DNA from: SCGC-AG-212-J23 sp035762345
Lineage (GTDB): Bacteria; Pseudomonadota; Gammaproteobacteria; Burkholderiales; SG8-39
Direction of reading: 5' to 3'
DNA: 64,000 nt
Assembly: GCA_035762345.1 (NCBI GenBank)
Contig: DASTPE010000048.1
Coordinates: 1-64,000 of the forward strand
The notes under the pieces are model-generated. The model saw only the letters and a list, made by a program, of their open reading frames with translations. It had not been told where the DNA came from and searched no databases. Made by a program: the position numbers and the translations under genes. Shown in pieces: positions 55,858 to 62,801 of this stretch (the first letter of the stretch is position 1; every line of letters starts with the position of its first letter).

Positions 55858-56049
55858 ATGGTCAGCGACAGTATCCATTGCGAAATTCTCAGACGCGCGG
55901 CCGAAGTTGCAGGGGATGAAGATACGCTTGCACAGCACCTCGACGTGAGATCGGAGGACGTGCACGAGTGGGTGCAAGGCAGAGCGACAGCGCGGGCCGG
56001 TGTCTACATAGTAGCGCTAGACATGCTCGCGCGCGGCCCGCAGCGCTGA
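55858..56049 (+). CDS. Short HTH-like hypothetical protein
   Basis: The 63-residue protein reads EILRRAAEVAGDEDTLAQHLDVRSEDVHEWVQGRATARAGVYIVALDML (read in parts). It has the helix pattern of a small Cro/YdaS-like DNA-binding domain, with LAQHLDV as second helix and the region around SEDVHEW as recognition helix. This resemblance is by eye only. No partner gene is obvious. Confidence 0.5.
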   Translation: MVSDSIHCEILRRAAEVAGDEDTLAQHLDVRSEDVHEWVQGRATARAGVYIVALDMLARGPQR

Positions 56050-56473
56050 CGACTTCACCCGCAAGAAAAGCCCAAAGGAAACCCCGCAAGTAGAGCGCGA
56101 TTGACTACGCGCGATCTTCGACTGCGCGTGCCATAAAAGAAAAAGCCCCGGACGGGTCCAGTCTTGCGGGGCTTTGATCTCCGAGCGAGGGGATGCAGCC
56201 TCGGAGAATGGGGAAATCTAAATCTATCGACGCAGCCGTCGGGATGTAAAGCGGGGTTTCTGTATGCAGCAGGCCTCTGCGCGTCATGTTGGCACCTCAT
56301 ACCGGAACTTCAGCGCTACACAGCCTCGCCCTGGCATGTGTCCTTCAAATTGCGCGCTCAGAGCCGAACGCGGCTCAAGCGGGGCTTCCTCGGCGTACAC
56401 TGAAGCGAGTTACGTTCGCGAAGGGCGATATGCAACGGGAATTCTCGGCGCTTTTTTATGAAGTAAGAGGCCA
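56050..56473. other. Gene-free stretch with one terminator
   Basis: Apart from the terminator at 56142-56175, these 424 bases hold no frame or RNA that I can support. Several short overlapping frames lack initiation signals. Confidence 0.5.
56142..56175. terminator. Terminator-like hairpin
   Basis: A perfect 9-bp stem AAAGCCCCG / CGGGGCTTT encloses a 16-base loop. A-runs lie on the left and GATC on the right, so it works best for minus-strand transcripts, though it could also end the gene at 55858. Confidence 0.6.
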
Positions 56474-56926
56474 ATGCGCCTGAACGACTGGCAGAAATTA
56501 TGGGTTGCTGCAACCGCGGTCTGGGCATTGTGCGCGCCCATGTTCTACTTAAAGGACCAATTCCCCACTAAGGACAAGATAGATCGGACGCAAGCGAGGA
56601 TGCTCAGAAGCGATATCGCGCTGTACACAAGATACGGATTTGTTCGGACTCCTTTGTGGAACGATTACGAGAGTATGAAGATGGTAGTCCGCAATCTGTC
56701 TGACGAGGAGGTAATGTCGCTCGCAAGAGGGTTAGCCTCAGGAATGCAAGAGCCCGGAAATCGTTTAGAGGTGACCTTAGCTGGGTGGGATCGTGAGCTT
56801 GGCGAGCTGCGCAAACAGCAGGCTATATGGCTCGGAGCCTATGTTCTAGTCGTTTTGGTACCGAGCGCACTGGTGTACGGCGCGGGCTTGGTGACGGCAT
56901 GGGTCCGAAGGCGATTTCGAAAATAG
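56474..56926 (+). CDS. Membrane protein of unknown function
   Basis: The 150-residue protein has an N-terminal membrane helix (LWVAATAVWALCAPMFYL), a helical soluble middle (about 30-110), and a second helix (AIWLGAYVLVVLVPSALVYGAGLV) with a basic end (RRRFRK). The start has AGAGG upstream. Codon use is more AT-rich than in the neighbours, which may reflect transfer. I do not recognise it. Confidence 0.55.
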   Translation: MRLNDWQKLWVAATAVWALCAPMFYLKDQFPTKDKIDRTQARMLRSDIALYTRYGFVRTPLWNDYESMKMVVRNLSDEEVMSLARGLASGMQEPGNRLEVTLAGWDRELGELRKQQAIWLGAYVLVVLVPSALVYGAGLVTAWVRRRFRK

Positions 56927-57042
56927 GAATGGCTTGCACAAGCGCAGCCGAGTCGCTGAGTGCCGCCACACCTGGCGACTCTCAGTGTCCGACGATCCGC
57001 GACAACGCGAGTTCGCGCCGAAATGACGAAGGAGATCTTGAG

Positions 57043-57227
57043 CTAGAACGGCCCCATGAGATGCCGCAGAACGTCCCTTCGCGATTGGTCCGGCAGCCTG
57101 AACGGCTTGGCGTAGCTGCTCCCCAGATACGCCAAACTTCTCGGCCCAATAGCGCACCTCATGGTCCCGGTCTACATTGATTCGCTCGTCGTCGTGCGTG
57201 CCTGTCTTCTTCAGATCTATCGGTCAT
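57043..57227 (-). pseudogene. DUF3606 gene with two single-base insertions
   Basis: A strong ribosome-binding site (AAAGGAGATCC) precedes ATG 57227. Reading MTD, then after one extra base DLKKTGTHDDERINVDRD, HEVRYWAEKFGVSGEQLRQAVQ, and after a second extra base DVLRHLMGPF plus stop recovers a whole DUF3606 protein of about 60 residues. The total of 185 bases equals 61 codons plus 2. As written it is broken; true decay and assembly error cannot be told apart here. Confidence 0.75.
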
Positions 57228-57586
57228 AAGGATCTCCTTTCGGGGGGGGGTGCGCAGTATTTCGGACGGTGTCTCGTCCGAGCGGCGAGGCGGCTTCCGG
57301 GTGCCAGTGCGCAATTCTCGGGGGACGTTAGCTCTACGCTTCTTGGCCGATACGTCGAGTCCATCCCGCAGACGCCACTGTGACCGAATTATGCGGTGGT
57401 TCAGGAGTGGCACTGCGAGGAGGCGTGACGTGCATGCTCTTAGCGGTTAGCAGTCTGCGAGCAACAGGGCTGCGATGGCGTTCGCTTCAGCCTTCAAACG
57501 CTGTTGGAACTTGCAAGTAGACAGTCCGGCCCGCGCCAGAGTAGAGAACTACTAGATCGGGTCCACGCCCACTACGAGTAGTGGGG
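57228..57586. other. Gene-free stretch with a G9 tract
   Basis: A run of nine G lies at 57242-57250, just upstream of the DUF3606 ribosome-binding site. I see no supported gene or RNA in the remainder. Confidence 0.5.
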
Positions 57587-57960
57587 TCGTGCCATGAGAC
57601 TAAACAAAGGCTGACACAGGTGAAGGGAAGGGCTTGGTAATGTGCCTTTTTGATTCTCCGTTATTTTGGTTAGGCGATGGTGCGCGACGGGATTCTCGTC
57701 GTTTTGCTGCTCGTTGTTGTATGGGCCAACTACGAGGCCGATGTAATCCGCCCGTTCGTTCAGCAGCACGCCAAGGCGGCGACCTGCATAGTCAGAAACT
57801 TTGAGATCGGAAACCTGAGGCCGGTGCGATCTGCTGTCGAGCAAAACGTGCCCTCCCCGACGAACCCAGGGGAGTGCCACGGTTAGGCAGAGCCGTGTTG
57901 TCGTGCCATGAGAGCCAACAAACACTGACAGCAGTACTATGAGATGGCTTGGTAATGTGC
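57587..57960 (+). repeat. Duplicated upstream element of two miniprotein genes
   Basis: TCGTGCCATGAGA occurs at 57587-57599 and 57901-57913, and GGCTTGGTAATGTGC at 57631-57645 and 57946-57960. The two blocks have nearly equal spacing (44 and 45 bases), with further matches between (AACAAA and CTGACA). Each copy lies just before one of the two related small genes, so gene and leader were duplicated together. Confidence 0.8.
57677..57886 (+). CDS. Miniprotein with membrane or signal helix, copy 1
   Basis: The 69-residue product has a hydrophobic N-terminus (GILVVLLLVVVWANY) and a short outer part with CIVRNFEIGNLRPVRS. The block C-I/M-V/I-R-N-F/Y-x2-G-N-L is shared with the next small gene. 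Unknown family. Confidence 0.5.
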   Translation: MVRDGILVVLLLVVVWANYEADVIRPFVQQHAKAATCIVRNFEIGNLRPVRSAVEQNVPSPTNPGECHG

Positions 57961-57973
57961 GTTCTTAGTTCTC

Positions 57974-58123
57974 ATGCGTGAGTTGGTCATCGGGTTGCTG
58001 GTCATTGGCGTGGTCGTCGCGCTGCTCGTTGTTCTTGGCGCGGACCTCGCCGAGGCGATGAGCTGCATGATCCGGAACTACTCCGACGGGAACCTCCCGC
58101 GCACGGTGCAGCTCTGCTTTTGA
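57974..58123 (+). CDS. Miniprotein with membrane or signal helix, copy 2
   Basis: The 49-residue product (50 codons with stop) has a hydrophobic stretch (ELVIGLLVIGVVVALLVVLG) and then MSCMIRNYSDGNLPRTVQLCF. It shares the Cys, RN and GNL motif and the upstream repeat with the gene at 57677. Two cysteines could pair. Unknown family. Confidence 0.5.
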   Translation: MRELVIGLLVIGVVVALLVVLGADLAEAMSCMIRNYSDGNLPRTVQLCF

Positions 58124-58246
58124 CACCTTAAGGAGTGCCGCCAGGTTTAGGCCGTCAGGCCGTACAAATGAAAAGGGCCCTGGGCAGCCGGATCGAGGTG
58201 AAGCGACCGAGGCCCCACGGGGCAGAAAAAACTTCAGGCTCAGATT

Positions 58247-59383
58247 TCAGCCTAAGCGTGCCATCCGGAACATCGAGAGATCGAAGGCCGGCCTCTTGCC
58301 CTGAACGAGCTCGGCGATGATCTCGCCCATCACGGAGGCGAACTTGAAGCCGTGACCCGAGCACACGCTCGCGAGAATTACCTCGTCATGGCGCGGATGC
58401 CGGTCGACGAGGAAATGGAAATCCGGCGTGTTGGTATAGAGGCACACGTCGCTCGCCTTGAGCGCGCCGTTCGCCAGCGGGAGGCGCCGGTCCATGAAGC
58501 CGCGGATGTCCGCAATGTCCGCGTCCGTCGCCTGGCGCGACAAGTCGTCCGGCTCGCCGATGGCCCCGCCGTGGTGACGCGCGATCTTGCAGCCGGTGCC
58601 GAGATCGGGAAACCCATAATAGAACGCACCGCCCGGCTCTTCGAGACAGAAGATCGGAAAGCGGCCCGATCCAAGGGCCGCTGGCTCGCTCGCCGGCGCG
58701 AAATGCGCGACGACCTGGCGCTCGACGCGCAGATGTGAACGAAGTTCAGCGACGAGCTCGCCCATGCTGGCGCCGGCCGTGAGCACGAGCGCGCCGCTGC
58801 TGTAGCGGTCTCGCGGCGTGCGCACGCGCACGCCTTCCGGTCCGCAGGTCCACTCCTGCGCCGGCTCGCCATAGCGCAGGTCGGCCTTCGCCGCGCGCGC
58901 GCCCTCGAGTAACGCCCGAACGCACGCCTCCGGATAGAGAATGCCGGCATCGTCCTCCCAGACCGCAATCATCGACGGATCGACGCGGAACTGCGGGTAG
59001 CGCGCGGCAAGCGCATCGCTCGAAAGCACCTCGTGCGGCAGGTGATGGGCGCGTGCGCTCGCCAGCACGCCCGGCACGAGCTCGCCCGTGGGGGCGCCCA
59101 TCATGAGGCCGCCCGTCCGGCGAAAAAGCGTCGCGTGCGCACGCTCTTCGAGCTCGCGCCATGCCGCGAACGCTCGCTCGAGCAAAGGCACGTAGGCAGG
59201 ATGCTCGTAGTACGCCTTGCGGATGATGCGCGACTCGCCATGATGCGAACCGTGGCGGTGCGGAGGCTGATGGCGGTCCACGCCGAGCACGTGCAGCCCG
59301 CGAGCGGCGAGCGCGTACGCAGCCGCGCTGCCCATCGCGCCGAGGCCAACAACGATCACATCGTAATTGGGCGCCACCCCCAT
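58247..59383 (-). CDS. FAD-dependent amine oxidase of the sarcosine oxidase / N-methyltryptophan oxidase family
   Basis: The 378-residue flavoprotein has the dinucleotide motif VIVVGLGAMGSAAAYALAARG, the family block HRHGSHHGESRIIR, GALVLTAGASMGE, and C-terminal VCLYTNTPDFHFLVD and CSGHGFKFASVMGE. The Cys in VCLYTNT is at the place of the covalent FAD attachment Cys of monomeric sarcosine oxidase. It would oxidise an N-methyl or secondary amino acid. It is a single gene downstream of ssrA on the same strand. Confidence 0.88.
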   Translation of the reverse strand: MGVAPNYDVIVVGLGAMGSAAAYALAARGLHVLGVDRHQPPHRHGSHHGESRIIRKAYYEHPAYVPLLERAFAAWRELEERAHATLFRRTGGLMMGAPTGELVPGVLASARAHHLPHEVLSSDALAARYPQFRVDPSMIAVWEDDAGILYPEACVRALLEGARAAKADLRYGEPAQEWTCGPEGVRVRTPRDRYSSGALVLTAGASMGELVAELRSHLRVERQVVAHFAPASEPAALGSGRFPIFCLEEPGGAFYYGFPDLGTGCKIARHHGGAIGEPDDLSRQATDADIADIRGFMDRRLPLANGALKASDVCLYTNTPDFHFLVDRHPRHDEVILASVCSGHGFKFASVMGEIIAELVQGKRPAFDLSMFRMARLG

Positions 59384-59439
59384 GTGTCAGGATTCGGACA
59401 AACACGCATAGCCACGTTCTTGATGTACAGAGAAGGTAT

Positions 59440-59807
59440 TGGTGGAGGCGGCGGGAATCGAACCCGCGTCCGTAAGCCCTACACAGTCAGGACTACATGC
59501 TTAGCCTGGTTGTTTGAGCTTCGCCTTGCGCCCGCCAACCGGCAGGCTGACGCGCGGCTAGCCGCTTCGACGGATCCCGCTGGCCAAGCGGCCAGACCGG
59601 CGGGAGAGGCTGATGTAAATGACGCTGCACCCCTTGCGGGGCCTAGACCATCAGCAATCTAGTGCAGCGTCCCGCGGGTGTTAGGCCGCGAGAGCGAAAC
59701 GCTCGTCGTTGGCGTTTGTAGTGTTTCCAGACTGGATTAGCGAGGTCATCTGGTCCTCGGCATGCCCTGCGCTGCTTCGTTGCCCACGTCGAAACCAGGT
59801 CGCCCCC
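59440..59807 (-). ncRNA. ssrA: Transfer-messenger RNA (tmRNA)
   Basis: The 368-base RNA begins GGGGGCGACCTGGTTTCGACG and ends with a tRNA-like T arm (GGTTCGATTCC) and encoded CCA. The ends form a 7-bp acceptor stem (GGGGGCG with CGCCTCC). The tag frame at 59713-59681 reads ANDERFALAA and stop, with a GCC resume codon. It rescues stalled ribosomes with SmpB, and the tag marks products for proteases such as ClpXP and FtsH. It is one-piece, not permuted. Confidence 0.96.
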
Positions 59808-59850
59808 GGAATCGTTGCGATTGTCTCATATGGGGTTGTTCGAGCCCCAT

Positions 59851-60801
59851 TCAAGACCATCCTTTTAGAACCAGTTTGCCGATCATGGTTCCCGATTCGA
59901 GCCGCTCGTGGGCTTTGCGCAGGTTGGCACCGTTGATCGACGAAAGCGTTTCCTTCAGCGTGCAGCGCAGCTTGCCGCTATCGAGCCACTCGGCGACCTG
60001 GTTGAGCAGCCGGTGCTGCTCGATCATGTCGGTCGTTTTGAAGCGCGGCCGCGTAAACATGAGCTCCCAGCAGACACTTGCGCTTTTCATTCGCACCCCG
60101 TCCATCGGCAGGGGTTTCGTGTTGCCGACAATCGCGACCAGCGCGCCTTGCGGGGCAACCAGCTTGGCCATGGCCTCCCAGTATGCGTCAAGCTCGCCGC
60201 TGAAGTTGGCGATGTAATCGACCGGGTTCTTGATCTGGTCGATGAGGCTTTTGCGGTGGTTCACGACCTCGTCGGCCCCGAGCGTTTTCACCCAAGCCAC
60301 GGACTCCGGGCGTGAAGCGGTCGCGATTACATGCAGGCCGGCCTGCTTCGCGAGTTGTATGCCGATCGAGCCCACGCCGCCCGCCCCGCTAATGATGAGG
60401 ATGCGCTTTCCCGCCTGCACTTTCATGCGGTCGAAGAACGCCTCCCACGCCGTGATGGACGTGAGCGGCATCGCGGCTGCCTGCGCGAAGTCGAGCGTCC
60501 TTGGCTTGCGTCCGACGATGCGCTCGTCGACGAGATGAAATTCGCTGTTGCAGCCTGGGCGAGTGACGTCACCGGCGTAGTACACGGTGTCGCCAGGTTT
60601 GAACAAGGTGACTTCTTTTCCTATCGCTTCTACGGTGCCGGCCGCGTCCCAGCCGAGTATGCGGGACGCGGTCGCTTGCTTGCGCTGCTTGTAATCGACG
60701 GGGTTTACCGAGACCGCTTCGACTCTGACGAGCAGGTCGCGGCCGGACGCCGAGGGCTTGGGAAGCTCGATGTCGGCGAAGGTGTGGTCGACGGCTCTCA
60801 C
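59851..60801 (-). CDS. Zinc-type alcohol dehydrogenase family / quinone oxidoreductase-like protein
   Basis: The 316-residue MDR-superfamily protein has VRVEAVSVNPVDYKQR, the substrate-domain LGWDAAGTVEAIGKEVTLFKPGDTVYYAG (read in parts), the Rossmann motif IISGAGGVGSIGIQLAKQ, and a zinc-independent layout with no structural Cys cluster. It probably uses NADPH to reduce a quinone or enal. It overlaps gph by ATGA, so it is the last gene of the ubiG-gph operon. Confidence 0.88.
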   Translation of the reverse strand: MRAVDHTFADIELPKPSASGRDLLVRVEAVSVNPVDYKQRKQATASRILGWDAAGTVEAIGKEVTLFKPGDTVYYAGDVTRPGCNSEFHLVDERIVGRKPRTLDFAQAAAMPLTSITAWEAFFDRMKVQAGKRILIISGAGGVGSIGIQLAKQAGLHVIATASRPESVAWVKTLGADEVVNHRKSLIDQIKNPVDYIANFSGELDAYWEAMAKLVAPQGALVAIVGNTKPLPMDGVRMKSASVCWELMFTRPRFKTTDMIEQHRLLNQVAEWLDSGKLRCTLKETLSSINGANLRKAHERLESGTMIGKLVLKGWS

Positions 60802-61445
60802 AGGTGCTTGACCAGATCCATGGGGCAGGCGATGACGAGTTCGGCTTCCCAGGTGCCCGGCCCGCCGCTCTCGGGATGGTGGTAGCCCCAGTCGACCGCG
60901 ATCGGGCGCATGCCGGCTGCGCGCGCGGCCTTCATGTCGCGCAGGTCGTCGCCGAGGAACCAGCAGCTAGCCGGCGGCAGGTTGAGCTGCTCCGCCGCGT
61001 GCAGGAGTGGAGCCGGATGCGGCTTGAGGTGCGGAGTGGTGTCACCGCACGCGACGCAGTCGGGCTTGAGTTGCAGGTGGGCAAGGATGCGCTCGGTAAA
61101 GCGCGTTGCTTTGTTGGTCACCACGCCCCAGCGGATGTCGCGCGCAGCGAGCTCACGCAGAAGCTCGGCGACGCCCGGGAAGAGGGCGGTCTTCCCGCAG
61201 CAGGTCTCGGCATAGAGGTCGAGGAACTCCTGGCGCATCGCCTTGTATTCTGCATCGTCTGGCTTGATGCCGAAGGCCGCATGCAGCAGCCCGCGTGCGC
61301 CCGCGGAAGCGAACGGCCGCAGGCGCTCGAGCGGGAAAGGCTCGTGTCCCTGCTCGAGCCGCATGCGGTTGACCGCGGCGGCGAGATCGGGCGCTGTGTC
61401 GGCAAGCGTGCCGTCGAAATCGAACAGGACCGCGCGGCTAGGCAT
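60798..61445 (-). CDS. gph: Phosphoglycolate phosphatase
   Basis: The 215-residue HAD phosphatase has motif I LFDFDGTLADTAPDL, the cap domain, motif II GVVTNKA, the motif III Lys of the HLKPHPAP region, and motif IV FLGDDLRDMKAARAAGM. The ubiG-gph order is typical of betaproteobacteria. It removes phosphate from 2-phosphoglycolate. It overlaps ubiG by 8 bp. Confidence 0.93.
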   Translation of the reverse strand: MPSRAVLFDFDGTLADTAPDLAAAVNRMRLEQGHEPFPLERLRPFASAGARGLLHAAFGIKPDDAEYKAMRQEFLDLYAETCCGKTALFPGVAELLRELAARDIRWGVVTNKATRFTERILAHLQLKPDCVACGDTTPHLKPHPAPLLHAAEQLNLPPASCWFLGDDLRDMKAARAAGMRPIAVDWGYHHPESGGPGTWEAELVIACPMDLVKHL

Positions 61446-62127
61446 CGCGCGCGCAGCAGACGAGGTAGTTCACGTCGCAATCGGTTCCCAGCCGGTAGCG
61501 GCGCGTGATCGGGTTGTAGCTCATGCCGATCATCTCTTCGACGCGCAGCCCGGCTGCGCGGCTCCAACGCAATAGCTCCGAGGGCTTGATAAAGCGCATG
61601 TAGTCGTGCGTTCCCTTCGGCAGCAACCCGAGCACGTATTCCGCGCCCACCACGGCGAAAAGGTACGACTTCGGGTTGCGGTTGATCGTGGAGAAGAACA
61701 CCCGCCCGCCCGGGCGCACGAGCCGTGCGCAGGCGGCAACCATGCTCGACGGCTGCGGAACGTGCTCCAGCAGCTCCATGCACGTCACGATGTCGAACTC
61801 GCCGGCGAAATCCTCCACGGAAGACTCTTCGTAGCGGATGTCAAGCTTGCTTTCGTGAAGGTGCAGCTGCGCGACGCGCAAGGCGCTCTCCGAGAGGTCG
61901 ATGCCGGTCACGTGCGCGCCGTGCTGCGCCATGGCCTCGGTGAGGATGCCACCCCCGCAGCCCACGTCGAGCACCGATGCGCCGGCGAGCTCGGCATGGC
62001 CCGCGATCCATTCCATGCGCAGCGGATTAATCTCGTGCAGCGGACGAAACTCGCCCGCGGGATCCCACCAGCGGTGCGCAAGCGAGCTGAACTTCTTCAG
62101 CTCAGCCGGATCGACGTTCCTCACCAT
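61438..62127 (-). CDS. ubiG: Ubiquinone biosynthesis O-methyltransferase
   Basis: The 229-residue methyltransferase has the UbiG opening (VDPAELKKFSSLAHRWWDPAGEFRPLHEINPLRMEWI, read in parts), SAM motif VLDVGCGGGILTEAMA, GIDLSESALRVAQLH, ITCMELLEHVPQPSSMV and FFSTINRNPKSYLFAVVGAEY. It carries out both O-methylations of ubiquinone synthesis. Confidence 0.95.
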   Translation of the reverse strand: MVRNVDPAELKKFSSLAHRWWDPAGEFRPLHEINPLRMEWIAGHAELAGASVLDVGCGGGILTEAMAQHGAHVTGIDLSESALRVAQLHLHESKLDIRYEESSVEDFAGEFDIVTCMELLEHVPQPSSMVAACARLVRPGGRVFFSTINRNPKSYLFAVVGAEYVLGLLPKGTHDYMRFIKPSELLRWSRAAGLRVEEMIGMSYNPITRRYRLGTDCDVNYLVCCARDA

Positions 62128-62145
62128 GCCATTCTAGAAAAGAAA

Positions 62146-62165
62146 AACCCCGCCGAAGCGGGGTT
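62146..62165 (-). terminator. Rho-independent terminator after the OmpA-family gene
   Basis: Stem AACCCCGC / GCGGGGTT with a 4-base loop is followed on the minus strand by TTTCTTTTCT. It separates the OmpA-family gene from ubiG. Confidence 0.9.
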
Positions 62166-62189
62166 GTCCTGTGGCTGCCAAACGAGGGC

Positions 62190-62780
62190 CTACTGCTTGC
62201 GCGTCCCGATGACCTCGATCTCGACGCGCCGGTCGGGCTGAAGGCATTCGATCATCTTCTTGTTGCCGCGGGCCTCCTTGCCGTATTTCTTGCAAGCGCC
62301 AGCGGTCACGGGCTGCTTCTCGCCCTTGCCTTCGGTGTAGACGCGGTTGGCCTCGATGCCCTTGGACACCAGGTACGCCTTGATCGATTCAGCGCGGCGC
62401 ACCGACAGCCGCTGGTTGTAGGTGTCGGAGCCAATCGAGTCCGCGTGGCCGATCCCGATCACGACCTCGAGGTTGATGCCGCGCACCTTGTTCGCGATCT
62501 CGTCGAGTTTCGACTTGCCTTCAGGCTTGACCACTGCCTTGTCGAAGTCGAATAACACATCGGCAGCGAACGTGACCTTCTCGGCGACCGGCTTGGGCTT
62601 CTCGGGCGCGGGCTTCGGTTTCTCCGGAGCCGGTGGGGGCGGGGGCGCCGGCTTGGGCTCGGGCGGAGGCGCAGGCTTCGGCGGCGGTGGTGGGGCGGGC
62701 TGGGGCGCAGGCTTCTCAGGTTCGGTGGCGCACCCAGCGGCAAAAGCGAGCGCGATGAGAAACAGCCAGACTTTCTTCAT
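62190..62780 (-). CDS. OmpA-family lipoprotein with Pro/Lys-rich linker
   Basis: The 196-residue precursor has a lipoprotein signal (LAFAAGC), then a long Pro/Lys/Glu linker of repeated KPAPP and PPPP units (about 20-68). The OmpA peptidoglycan-binding domain follows (VLFDFDKAVVKPEGKSKLDEIA, GHADSIGSDTYNQRLSVRRAESIKAYLVSKGI, NRVYTEGKGEKQPV, QPDRRVEIEV, each read in parts). There is no beta-barrel, so it is a Pal-like anchor of the outer membrane to the wall. Position beside ubiG matches the ompA locus of betaproteobacteria. Confidence 0.9.
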   Translation of the reverse strand: MKKVWLFLIALAFAAGCATEPEKPAPQPAPPPPPKPAPPPEPKPAPPPPPAPEKPKPAPEKPKPVAEKVTFAADVLFDFDKAVVKPEGKSKLDEIANKVRGINLEVVIGIGHADSIGSDTYNQRLSVRRAESIKAYLVSKGIEANRVYTEGKGEKQPVTAGACKKYGKEARGNKKMIECLQPDRRVEIEVIGTRKQ

Positions 62781-62801
62781 TTTTCCTCCGCTGCGCGAAA
62801 T

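Noticed and set aside
57242..57250. G9 homopolymer as a phase-variation switch
   Set aside because: It lies upstream of a broken gene and in no intact frame; there is no evidence that length affects anything.
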